From Piper betle (Eukaryota > Streptophyta > Magnoliopsida > Piperales > Piperaceae): a stretch of DNA of 64,000 bases. The translations under genes were made by a program, and so were the position numbers. The stretch is taken from contig JAURVB010006131.1 of the NCBI GenBank assembly GCA_033002965.1, positions 124,001 to 188,000 of the forward strand, given 5' to 3'. The notes below the pieces were generated by a model that saw only the letters and a program-made list of their open reading frames with translations, was not told where the DNA came from and did not search any database. The number at the start of each line of letters is the position of its first letter. Positions within the stretch are counted from its first letter, which is position 1. This document shows, piece by piece, positions 33,521 to 44,364 of this stretch.

Positions 33521-34060
33521 CACTAAAATCATTTGAACAGCTACCCAGTTTGTATCGGGATTGCACATTAGTTTGCAAGCAGTTGTGTCAACACTCCTGT
33601 GTGACTCATGTAGAGGCCATCATCAGGGCACTTAAGTGTGAGCATGCCCATGACTCACACCATCAGGCCAAGGGCACCGCACCATCTAGCAATAAAGGGC
33701 ATGAGAACAAGGCACAGGATTAGCAGAGCCCACAGTTGCAATGACCAAGGACAGGTGGTGGAGTGACAGTGTTTGCAACCGAAGGGCAGTATGTGGAGAG
33801 GTTCCTCCAACAGATGCAGACCTTCTAGGGACAACGAGGTGATTTTCAAGAATACCCTATCTATTTGGAGTGCTCGAGGCACCATCAGGGAGTCTGTAGG
33901 AGAGCCACCGGTCCATGCTTTGCATGTGGCAACATGGGGTACCGTGCAGCTGAATGCCCGAGCCGACCACGTCAATAATACTGGCCCTAGTAGCAGTAGC
34001 AGCAGCAAGGACTGCCTGCACCGCCACAACGGTTGCATCTCGCCACACCACTAGCCCAGC
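33521..34060 (+). pseudogene. Gypsy-2 gag, C-terminal part with zinc knuckle
   Basis: An open stretch ending 33723 (HAHDSHHQAKGTAPSSNKG) is followed, in shifted frames, by GGVTVFATEGQYVERFLQQM and then CFACGNMGYRAAECP. The last is a CCHC knuckle with Tyr in the His position. Gln-rich sequence follows, as in Tekay/Del gag tails. Confidence 0.7.
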
Positions 34061-34214
34061 CTCAAGGGCAACGGGGTAGAGGCAACCAACAGCAGCAAGC
34101 ACAGGGACCACAACAGGGCCACTAGGGCTAGAGAGGCCGATATGGTCAGAGCGGTCATGGTCAGGGTCAGTAGAGACAGGCTGGCCTAGCTGCGTTGGAC
34201 ATTGGGCAAGCACT

Positions 34215-34255
34215 GGCACAGGATGTGGCACAGGATGTGGCACAGGATGTGGCAC
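34215..34255 (+). repeat. 12-bp tandem repeat coding Ala-Gln-Asp-Val
   Basis: GGCACAGGATGT is repeated three times exactly, followed by a partial fourth copy, in the gag-protease spacer. It encodes AQDVAQDVAQDVAQ in the gag/protease frame. Confidence 0.9.
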
Positions 34256-34299
34256 AAGCTGAAGGGCAGATATAGAGTGGTAGGCCAGAGCACCAGGGA

Positions 34300-34710
34300 A
34301 GGATGTATGTTGCAGGTGCCGAGGAGGCGATTCAAGATGCAGCTGTCATCACAAGTACTCTTCCTATCCACTCTCTACCTATATTTGTGTTGTTTGACTA
34401 TGGTAGTACACATGAGTTCATAGCCAAGACATTTGTCATTTTGATCAGTTTGTCTATAGAGGACTTAGGCTATGGCATGGTTGTGTTGACTCTTACAAGA
34501 GTTGTACACACCACCGGTGAGTGTGTGCAGGGTGTTGTTTTGGTTATCTAGTAGCACAACCTTTTCACTGATTTCACAGTTTTGCCGATGCAGGAGTTTG
34601 ACGTAATATTCGGCATGGATTGGATGACACACCAATGGGCATTGATTGACTGCCAAAAGAAGAAGATTCAACTCAGACTGAAGAGGAATGTGAAGATTAC
34701 ATTCTAGGGT
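34300..34710 (+). pseudogene. Gypsy-2 aspartic protease and start of RT linker
   Basis: LPIFVLFDYGSTHEFIAKTF corresponds to the gypsy protease motif LFDSGATHSFI, with the Ser after the catalytic Asp changed to Tyr. It is followed by VQGVVLVI, two stops, and LPMQEFDVIFGMDWMTHQWA and LIDCQKKKIQLRLK, the conserved module before reverse transcriptase. The RT itself is absent. The Asp-Tyr-Gly site and stops make it inactive. Confidence 0.85.
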
Positions 34711-34833
34711 AGAGGTAGAGATAGAGGAGGATGTCTGATATCCTAACAGCGAGCTAAGAGATGTGAAGATTACATTCTAGGGTAGAGGTAGAGACAGAGG
34801 AGGATGTCTGATATCCTAACAGTGAGCTAAGAG
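34688..34833 (+). repeat. 73-bp tandem duplication
   Basis: ATGTGAAGATTACATTCTAG through TGAGCTAAGAG occurs at 34688-34760 and 34761-34833 with only two visible differences (GATAGAGG/GACAGAGG and CAGCGAG/CAGTGAG). It lies just after the protease-RT linker. Confidence 0.93.
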
Positions 34834-34915
34834 ATTGATAGACATAGGTTGTGAGGTCTTCCTTGCCTTCATTGTGGCTACACCAGATCAATTAGCACCA
34901 GAGTTGGCATGGATT

Positions 34916-35872
34916 AAAAATAAAAGACATGCAAAAAAAAAAAAAGGTGTACTCGCTAAGAAGTCAACATACATCAAATTATAAATTAATTATCTATTAT
35001 ACATAACAGCCTACAAAATATAAAAACATGTAAACAAATGATAATTCATCCAATAATTAAGTTGTGCTAATAGGTAGACCACCCCTATTTTAACGTATAC
35101 ATAAATTTACTACTCTTTATTAGTTACACAAAAGGGATATAACTAAAATAATTAAGAGTAATTGGTAAAGTTGTCTTATTTTTTTGAATTGAACCATAGT
35201 GACTTATCAAAAGAGTGGGAACCAAAAATCCTGCACCATGGAGCAATAAATATAATATAATTACTAATTATTTCTAAAAAAATGTGATTACTTTGTAGAT
35301 ATAGAGATTAACAAGACAATTTAGGATTGAGAGATCAGTGTTAAACATGGGTAAACTAGTTAATGATACCCAACTTACTATAAGCTACAAAAGACAAAAA
35401 TATAATTGAAACAGAAAAATTAAATAGATTCGTCAACATCCCATGCAAGAAAGCAACCAATGCAAAGGATAGCCAAGCAACACTAACTTTAACTTATGTA
35501 ACCAGGTCCAATAATTATTACTTAATTGGTTTATAATTTAGCAACTAACTAAAATAACTATTGATGACAAATAGAAGACATCGGTTCCTTGATATATATT
35601 AAACACCCTAGATCATATTGTGGACTAACCATTTAAATTTAAAGAACATGCTCATGTCCCAAAACTATTATTATCATATTCTATCAATTATTCTAATTTA
35701 GTATGCATTTACAAGTACTACCAAACCATAGGTAGACAAAACCTTTTCTCATATAGAAGTAATTTATTCACAACGCCATATTAATTAATTACCATGGTTA
35801 CGTAATCCACAAAATATGAATATCACAACTACAAATCAACACATCAAAGGTTAAAAAAATTTTAACTAATAA
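34916..35872. other. AT-rich non-coding DNA left of the solo LTR
   Basis: No gene seen. Begins with an A13 run (about 34935). Continuous, before the solo LTR insertion, with 38810-39420. It ends with AATAA, the left target duplication. Confidence 0.5.
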
Positions 35873-38809
35873 TGCAACACCCCAAATCCGGTTCACACTC
35901 GTGAACCGAATCGGCATGTTACAGGCTCCGGTTCGGTCGGCTAACCCAAACCCAACTCGTGCGGATCTAATCTCGGCGTCTTAAGATGAAGATACGACTC
36001 ATCATGCATGGATGAATGCTAAGAATCCTCACATAATACTACATGGATGACATGCAAACTAATTTACACACCAATACAATGACGACCAAAATCAATAAAA
36101 ATTCTGAAATAAAACGGGAGTCTCCCCTAAAAGTGTAATTAAGGTCAACCCTGTCAAAATAATATATACAAATATATATGTATATATCAACAATTTCAAT
36201 CACACATAATCTAATATGTTGTATACTCATTTTGGAACTTGGGTTTCAACCCACCACACTTCTGTTGCGCACTCTGATCATATTTCCTTTTCTTGTCATC
36301 ATGTCTTAGTATTTCATCTCATCATATCCTCATATTTTAGCATTTAATCACATCACATCAATATAATAACATCATAACAAAATATTAACCACTCTATCGA
36401 CTAACATGTATGCAAGTGACATCAGTGCTCCTTTGTCCAAGTTGGTTCCTCTAACTCGTGATTATTACCTACATATAGTATAAAAACACGTCAGTACCAA
36501 GTGTTACTGGTCCGGAAAATAAATTAACTATAACAAGCTGGCTATGAGAGCAAACTCTCATATGAAAGAAAACATCATATACTCCTCGTGAACACTCCGA
36601 AGGGCACCTACTGAGGAGCCACTGGGTTGCAGACCCGGTAGCGTCCCGAACTGACTGATCTGTTGCTGCTAATGCCTCTCTCGGCGTTTTCTTACTTCAT
36701 TTTTTGGTCTCAAATCCTAAGGCCTCTCCTTACCTCCATATTTCTCCTGGCCTTGAGCACGAAGGCCGAGTACTCTTAGGCAATCGCATTTAGTACCCTT
36801 TGAACCACAAGTCCAGACATGCGTTGTACTAAATAGTACCCGTAAACCTCCATGTTCGCCGGGTGTGAGGAACTCAAACACGGAGTTGTTAGGATCCCTC
36901 GGGAATGGAACAGTCCACTACACTAATCCAGAGCCCGCTTTGACTGTCACGGCATCTGCTCATGGTACGTGCAGTCGGTTTCTCCATCTCTCGTCTCACT
37001 AAAAACTTGATAAAATTATATATATAGGCCTGGGAAGGGATTTATATAATAGGCCCGAAGGCAACTTGTGGTGGATCTTGTTTTCGAAGTCATCTTTGAG
37101 GGATCTCATCCTCGAGGGGTTATTAATCGGGAAAACTGTTCGATTAAATGGCCCGAGTTAAGTGGGATCCAATAAAACGCCACTTAACCCGTCCTGCAAA
37201 TAATAAAATAAACATACAATAGAAGAGAATGTAAAGCAGAGACGAATCCTAAAGAGACCTGGTTGAAGCTCCAAACGTGTCATCGCGCCTAGGCGGCGAG
37301 CTCCTACTCTGTACCTACACATCAAAACTAAATACTAACGCCCGCTAACTAAATGATGCATCAAATTCAATGAACATCAATCAACAGTCAAATAATTATA
37401 AGTGTGAAAATAATTATAACTAATCCTATTCATATTAATTTTAATGTGTTTTTACGTCATACTCGATTAGCATGCTCATATTTACTTTATCTCATTAGAT
37501 CACTTACTATTCATTTCATGTTAATCACATCATGCACTCTTTATTTCATTCATAGTCTGGCAATTCATCATGACAACTACTCAAGTCTAACATGCTATAC
37601 TAACAATCATCATCAATTTTAAATAATCAAATCGGAGGTAATTATACCTCATGTCGTCGGCAATCAGCGACGGCTAGGGTTCCGTCGCGTGTCTCGGAGT
37701 TCAAATTTGGTGCTCTTCGGCATCCAAAATTCAATCGGATTCGACTGGGTGAGCTCCGCAAAATATCCGATGAATCCCAGCATTCCTGGTTTTTTGGCAA
37801 GTTTCAGCGGTTATTCGGCAGCTTCTGGCAGTTTTTGGTGGCAGTGCCGACGGCGTCTACTGGCTGGAAAGCAATGGTATTGGGTACCATTGGAACTGGC
37901 TCAACGAGCCCGACACGTCTATGGCGTCGACATGGTTGGCGGAGGTGGCGGCTTGCCGAAAAATGGCTAAAACAGTGGTGGCGGCGATGGGTGACTCGTT
38001 CCAGCCGGCCTGGGTAGTGATGGCCTCCGTTCCGGTCAAGAAAGGTTGCCGGGTGGTCGAGGGTGTCGAGGGTGTCGAGGCTACCACCCGATCGTGGCGG
38101 CGATGGTCGCCGGCGGCAGAATCGGCGACGTGACTGAAACACAGTCACGGCGCTAAGCGCAACAATTCCGGCGTTATAGCAGCCTGATGGTGGCCGGGCC
38201 TGGTCAGGGTGGCATGGCGAAGTCGTGGCAATGCTAGTCGGCGACGATCAGAGGTAGGGTGGCACCCACAGTGGTGGCAACGATGCTGCACAGGGGTGGC
38301 GTCAGGGCAAGGGTTAGGGAAGGTGTTGAGAGGGGAAAAAGGGCTGGTGGCAAACTTGTAAATATTATTTAACTCGTCTCCGGCTCAAGTCAAGAATAAT
38401 AATTAAGTCACTGTAAATCCTTCAAAAATTCCATAAAAATTGGGGAAAATCGTATAAAATCAAACAAACACCAAAACATCATAATGATATGCACTAGAAC
38501 TGTCAACCCACTCAAACTGCCTGTAACGCGTCCTAATGCGGTAAACGGCCTAAGACTAATTCTACGATCCACTATATATAAAAATAAACAAAAGTAATTG
38601 GCATACTCTCATATATTCTGATAACTCATTCTATTATGTTGTGTTCATGGCGTGATCATCACATACTTGGGTATGCATGAACCTCATAGCTTATACACAC
38701 GACTGGCGTCGGCTTAGTACAGGTGTTCTGAAATTGACTTGACTCAAAAATAACGGTCAAACTGACTGGTTCTGAATATAAAACGCTGACTCGAATCGTG
38801 GGTTTTACA
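35873..38809 (-). repeat. Solo LTR of family G, 2.94 kb, with AATAA target duplication
   Basis: The plus strand starts TGCAACACCCCAAATCC and ends GGGTTTTACA, i.e. TGTAAAACCC ... GGGTGTTGCA on the minus strand. It is flanked by a perfect 5-bp repeat AATAA (35868-35872 and 38810-38814). No primer site or internal DNA adjoins either end, so it is a solo LTR left by recombination between two LTRs. The minus-strand reading is collinear with copy A (1-221, 954-1811) and copy B (2655-3190). Positions 37650-38340 are GC-rich with several overlapping short open frames on both strands, none resembling a known protein. Confidence 0.92.
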
Positions 38810-38814
38810 AATAA

Positions 38815-40027
38815 CAACCTACAAATTTAATGGCCACATGCAAATTTCTCAAGCATGACAACAAGTGAGCTTTTTCATAAAATACAATGTTACAAAAACC
38901 ATAAGTGATAACAATAAATTATCAAACACACACAAAGCAATCCCTCACCATTAAAGAAGAGAGAGTTGACATCCACACACAACCCAACCATACCTAAAAT
39001 CCAACTAACAATAACCCTCAACAAATGTTAGACTGCAATCGCCAACCCTTTCTCCCCACAATGCAAAGCCAAGCCAAACAAAACACCAGAAAAAGGACCA
39101 ACAACATAGGCCAACAATTCATCTAACCATTTATATGCATATGCATGAATAAGAACGAAAAAGGAAAGAAAGGTGAGGCGAAAGAGGTACCAACACATAA
39201 CGGAGAAGAAAAGAATGTTGACCAAGGGTAGAGGTAAGACCGGATGGCGATGGGTTCAACTCTCCCGTCCAAAATTTAAAGTAGCCATGAAGAGGATATC
39301 TCCCGAAGAAAACGTACCCAACTCCAAAAACTTTTCACAAAATCCCTCCAAACCTCAATTGCTCCAAAATTCTCCCCTTATTTTTATCTAACCCGATAAA
39401 AAAAAGAGTTCTATTTTAACTCTCAATGATCTTAATAATAATAATAATAATAATAATATAGGTGCTATTTTATAAATCTCTGCTCTTAGTCCATCGGTTC
39501 GGCCTAGAAGGATTATTTATTAATTCATTTATTTTTATTTATTTATTTACTAATTGAATAAAAAAATCTATTAATAAATTAATTTAATAATTATAGTAAA
39601 ATTCTGGTATTTTACAATAATTCTACTAAATTATGACTTATAAAAATACTAATATATTTTAATATATATATATATATATGTATAATTTTTAATTTGTTGC
39701 TTAATAATATAATTAATATATATATTTATTCTTCTTATTTATTTACTTACATATTTTTATTTATTATTTATAAACATAGAGTATAATTCTACTCAAATTA
39801 AAAATCTTTAAAATTAACTCTACTTAGTTATTTGTATATTATTATATTTTTTGTTATGTACAAATAAATATTAATTATTTTTATTTAAAAATAATATCAT
39901 AATAATTTTGAAATTGATTTTATATATTCTTATTATATATTATTAATTAGTTGTCTTTGTCTAGTTGTGTCAAAATCGTCACCCACTTATACAATGCTTT
40001 TAATAGAAGAAAATTACTCTGTGTTTT
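38815..40027. other. AT-rich non-coding DNA, simple repeats
   Basis: No coding signal. Includes (AAT)n at about 39432-39459 and TA runs at 39663-39680. The sequence up to about 39420 is the right continuation of the solo LTR target. Confidence 0.5.
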
Positions 40028-40327
40028 TTTGTTAATTTACTGTGTCTTAATTTGCTGCTTGTAAATTTACACTTTGTTAAATTGCAAATTTACTAACTGT
40101 TAATTTATTGTTTATTAATTTACTATGTGTTAATTTGTTGCTTATTAATTTACTGTTTGTTAATTTATTGTGTATTAATTAGTAGTTTGTTAATTTATTT
40201 TTTATTAGTTTGCTAATTTATTATTTGTTAATTTATTGTGTGCTAATATTCTGTTTGTTAATTTACTTTTTGTTACTTTGCTAATTTAATAATTGTTAAT
40301 TTTTTGTTTCTTAATTTGTTATTTATG
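40028..40327. repeat. Degenerate TTAATTTA minisatellite
   Basis: About 300 bp built from variants of GTTAATTTA(C/T)TGTTT with a period near 15-20 bases (many copies of TTAATTTA, TTATTAATTTACT, TTTGTTAATTTATT). It lies just upstream of NUFIP. Confidence 0.85.
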
Positions 40328-40499
40328 ATTTAAGTCCGTCATTGCTTTCTTTTTTGGTGTGCCCGTCTGAGAAGATATACGACCGATTGGAAATGAACCG
40401 CTTCTTCGCCGATTTTTGTTGAGTTGAGCCTTCCCTACCGACGATTGGAAAGCCGATTCTGATTTATGCCCTATGATTCCATATTTTAAAACTAATTAG

Positions 40500-40823
40500 C
40501 CCACGTTGCAAACTTTTTGTGGAGGGCTTCCCAAAGAGTTTTCTTGCTCCCGAGCATGTCCCGCCACCGCGCCGCACCTCCATTGTCGTCTGAATCGCCC
40601 CTTCTTCCCTTCAAAATCCAACCGCTCCAATCCCTTTCCTCCCTACTCCTCACCCCTTTTCCATAAGGCATGGACCCTTCTCTTCTCTCCCCTTATCTTC
40701 ATAACAGTTTATGTTGTCTATTTTTGGTGATTTTGTTTGTGTTTCTTACCCCTTTATTCTCTGTACTTGCTGTTCTTTCGTTTTTTTATATTTGCTTATA
40801 TAGTTCCAAGGGTGCGACGAAAA
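40500..40823 (+). promoter_or_regulatory. Probable NUFIP 5' UTR and core promoter
   Basis: GC content rises sharply after the AT-rich flank, with pyrimidine-rich tracts (CTCCCTACTCCTCACCCC, TTCTCTCCCC) typical of plant 5' UTRs, ending at the ATG at 40824. No clear TATA box close by. An open frame at 40506-40730 has no recognised domain. Confidence 0.4.
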
Positions 40824-42937
40824 ATGAGAACCCGTTATAATCAAGCTAAGCAGTGTGCCCAAAACGGTGCTCCTCATCTTCCCCAGGTCTTCCTCTTCCC
40901 CGTCTCTTCTTTGGTGCCTCCAGTTTTGTCATGATTATTGCATGGCACGTTACTGTATTTTTGTACTGCCACTATAGAGTTGTCCTTGATTAAACCCCTT
41001 GTTTGCTATGCGTGTCGTTGCAGAATGGTCAACAGGGTTTACAACCTAGCATCCCCTTACTGAATCCATGCACTTCAAATTGGAGCATGCCTCCTTCCTC
41101 ACCTGCAGTTTGTTTCCCTACTACAGTCACAAGTAATAGACCCTTACCACAACTGGGGTATCTCCCACATGGTGTTCCTAATGGGATCCTGCAAAACTGG
41201 AACCCAATCATGGCTGCTAATGCATCAATGCAAACTGGTGGGAACTTCCTTTTCAATGCCGGATTTGGAAGTATGGGTCAGGTTATCCCTGTTCAGTATT
41301 TGCCCCTGCCTATGGTACCCCTAAGCCTTTCCCCTCATCTTAACCAATTTGTACAAGCTCCGGGCGCTCAAAATTTAGTAGCTGGTAATGAGAATTGGGA
41401 TGGGGGCTTGCTGCATAATGGTAGGAATCAGATACATAACCAGGGAACTGTGGATAACCCATTGGTTAATGACGCCAATCAGAATGCCATGCTAGATCTG
41501 CATTCTACCAAGCTGCAGCAACAGCAAGTCGGCTTCTTATCATCTAAATCTCAGGTAACAGTTTCTAACACTGGGTTAGGGTTACTTGGAAGCATTGGCG
41601 CTCTTTTCACCTTCTTATTAGGCCTTCTTCATGTACTTACTTGGCTCGGTCAATTGATTAGTCACCTTTGTAAAAGTATGCTTGCACTTGATTTTATGTT
41701 AAATTCTCAATCAAGTTTGATGAGCACAACATTATACGTATTGAATGGCTTTTAGAATTATAGTGAAAAACCAAATTTGAAGTACAGTTTTTGCTTGGTT
41801 TATTCATTGACCTTTGCGTTTCTGAATACTTCCAATATCTAATGATTTTCTGCTGTCAGCTATCTTTTTTAAGTCATGGTTGTCATTATTTACCTTTCTT
41901 CTAGATGGATTCTGGAGGAAAGGGTGGATATGACCGCTCAAACTTGAATTTGGGAAGCAGGAGTTTCCAAAGAAAATTTCATGGTCAAAACAAAGCATCA
42001 TCCCACTTATCAGGGTAAAATTTCTCTATGATTAATTTTTACATAGTGGCTGCATATCTGAGGGTTGAGAAACCTGTATTCGGGAAGTCAAAACTAATTT
42101 ATTTGTTTGAAGAATGATTTTGATATCATTTTCTTCCCTCCATTTACATGCTAAACCTTTTTATAAACAGTGTGCCTAATATTTTAAGATGTAAACTTAT
42201 GTAGGTCGCAGAAGTTCCACTCCAACCACAATGGGAAGAGAAACTTTCAGCACTGGAGTGGAAGAAAAGGTAGTGTGTAAAACCTTGTTTTTCTTTTTAC
42301 GACTTTTTGTGTGCATTTATCAGTCATAACGAGCGTGAAAGAGCCTTGTCCATAAAATAATGAAATTTGCTTTAGGTGATAAACTGATCAGGATGCCATT
42401 TTTTTGACCACTTTCTGATGCATCAAGTGTCTGCTTGATAAAGTATGTCTGCTTGATAAAGTAGCAAAATAACCACAATTTCTTGGTTTGTGTTTTCATG
42501 TATTTTCATGTGCTGGTTTAATGACTTTTTTTCTTGTTTGCTAAAAAATTAAAAATTGTATGTTGTGTTGTGCAGTCATTGTTTGGTACTGATGTAAAGA
42601 ATCTATTACACCTCATTGATAGTTATTTCCTTAGATATTGTGCATAACTGGCAGTTTTGGTTCATTTTCCATTTTTTGCAAACAGGTCACCAGAATATGG
42701 GATCAACTCCATATAAGTTTGATAAGAAAATGGCTATGGCAGGACCTACAAGGTAAGTGAACTGACTAAAAGGTCAAGTCTTAGCGGATCAAGTGAACTC
42801 ACCAGGATAGATTGTCTGCTAGTGTTTGCCATTGCTCATTCATATTCTTTTCAATCTTCAAGCAATCAAATAATGCCAAAGTGTCCATAGCTGATTAGTT
42901 TTTCATGTCAAACATCATCCTCTGCCCACAATTATAA

Positions 42938-42978
<41 letters not shown>

Positions 42979-44364
42979 AGAGTATTTTAACCTTAATTTT
43001 GTATAAGAGGTGCAAATTTGGCAAAATATTATGAAGATCTCGGTCATATCAAGATCCAGATGCACACTGAAAACACTCTTTTCCCTATATTTTGATCCCA
43101 GTAAGTAGGAATACTGGCAACCCCTTTATTAAAAAAGTGTAAAAGCTGACTCATGTGAATACAATGGTGCTGAACAATTTGAAAAAGCATTTGACAGATC
43201 GGTTTAATGATGAAGCCTCACTTTCTGTCCTCCCACCAGAACTGCTAAAACTCTAAATTACACGGCAGAAGAAGTCAAAATATGGCGCGAGGAGCGGAAG
43301 AAGAACTTTCCTACAAAAGCAAACATAGAGAAGGCATGTTAAAAGGATTGAGTGATTGTATCAAATGATGTGATATATTTCCTACTAAATAAATACTCCT
43401 GGTTTATTTGCAGAGCTTGTCTGAGAAAGAATCAAGCATTGTAAGAGACAAGATAAGGCGGCAGGTACATTTGTGTGCCTTAACTATCATTCTAGTTTGA
43501 AAATTAACCAGGCTCAAAGAAAAAATTCTTTCAACCAAAGTTTCATCACAGTTTTAGCATATTGGGGTTTCCTGGTCTTGATGCTAGTGAAGAAGCAAGC
43601 ATAAAATACGTGCAGCTCTTTCTTATGATTATTTTTCTTATCTTGCCTGGCATCCTTTAGCCAAGGATTTAGATCAATTAAAACATTATTTTTATGCCTG
43701 CCTCAGGAATTTTAGCATCTATCAGTGTTATAATTATTGTCTTCAATCTTTCATGCAGCAATTGAAGGAAATATTGGAAAAACAAGCTGAATTGGGTGTT
43801 GAAGTTGCTGAATTACCACCTAATTATTTTTCAGAATCAGAAAATTCTGGAGGAACAGGGAAAAATGGGAGAGGAAGGCAGCATAAGAGGGGTAATTTTA
43901 GAAATAAATTTGACAAGCGAAGTAAAAATGGATTCAAGGATGGGCATAATAAAAGGAAGAAATTAGATTGTACTCTACCAAATACTTTTCCAAGTAGAAA
44001 ACCTAGTCTGTTGGAAAAGTTGCTTAGCTCTGATATAAAGAGGGAGAAGAGTCATCTTCTGCAAATATTTAGATTTATGGTGTTGAATTCTTTTTTCAAG
44101 GATTGGCCAGAAAAGCCATTGCAATTTCCCCTTGTTGATATGAAAGACAGTATTGGAGAGACTGACAAAGTGGAACAGCAATTTGCTTCAAGAAATTGTG
44201 ATTTGCTGGATGGTAGCACTTGGGATAATGGAGAAGAAAATCAGAGTCACTGTGTAATTGATGAAGAAGAAATTTATGATGATGAAATGGCTGTGGCAAA
44301 ATTGACAAAACTAGATCCTATTGAAGGCGAAATTGATCACTCAGAAAGTGAAGAGGGGAAATAA
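40824..44364 (+). CDS. NUFIP: NUFIP-like box C/D snoRNP assembly factor
   Basis: Nuclear FMRP-interacting proteins help assemble box C/D snoRNPs in the nucleus. Eight coding exons join to 528 codons without a stop: 40824-40886, 41024-41554, 41905-42014, 42205-42269, 42686-42752, 43240-43333, 43414-43464 and 43759-44364. Exon 2 (residues 22-198) is Asn/Gln/Pro-rich, as in plant members. The conserved NUFIP1 domain spans exons 6-8 (about residues 284-350): LNYTAEEVKIWREERKKNFP, then RDKIRRQ and QLKEILEKQAELGVEVAELP. A basic stretch (RGRQHKRGNFRNKF) and an acidic tail (DEEEIYDDEMAV) follow. All introns are GT-AG except intron 6, which uses GC (GAGAAG|GCATGT). The first ATG is my choice, from phase and position; a longer N-terminus is possible. 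Confidence 0.87.
42428..42463 (+). repeat. 18-bp tandem duplication in NUFIP intron 4
   Basis: TGTCTGCTTGATAAAGTA occurs twice, exactly and adjacent, in intron 4. Confidence 0.95.
42941..42975. repeat. (TA)n microsatellite in NUFIP intron 5
   Basis: About 35 bp of uninterrupted TA dinucleotide between exons 5 and 6. Confidence 0.97.

Larger units (their letters stand above)
27653..34915 (+). mobile_element. Gypsy-2, truncated Ty3/gypsy element with very long LTR
   Basis: A 3.47 kb LTR (27653-31125), an exact initiator-Met primer site (31129-31140), a gag region (about 31440-34060, interrupted by another insertion) and a protease with the start of the protease-RT linker (34300-34710). Everything downstream (RT, RNase H, integrase, 3' LTR) is missing after about 34915. 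The long LTR, gag type and EFDVIFGMDWMTHQWA linker point to a Tekay/Del-like chromovirus. Stops and frameshifts are numerous. Confidence 0.82.

Noticed and set aside
40028..40327. Repeated TTAATTTA units considered as a CRISPR-like array
   Set aside because: Units are degenerate, spacers are not unique, and the context is a plant genome; it is a minisatellite.
41555..41755. Extension of NUFIP exon 2 reading past 41554
   Set aside because: A GTAACA donor at 41555 and exon 3 homology with matching phase show this is intron read-through.
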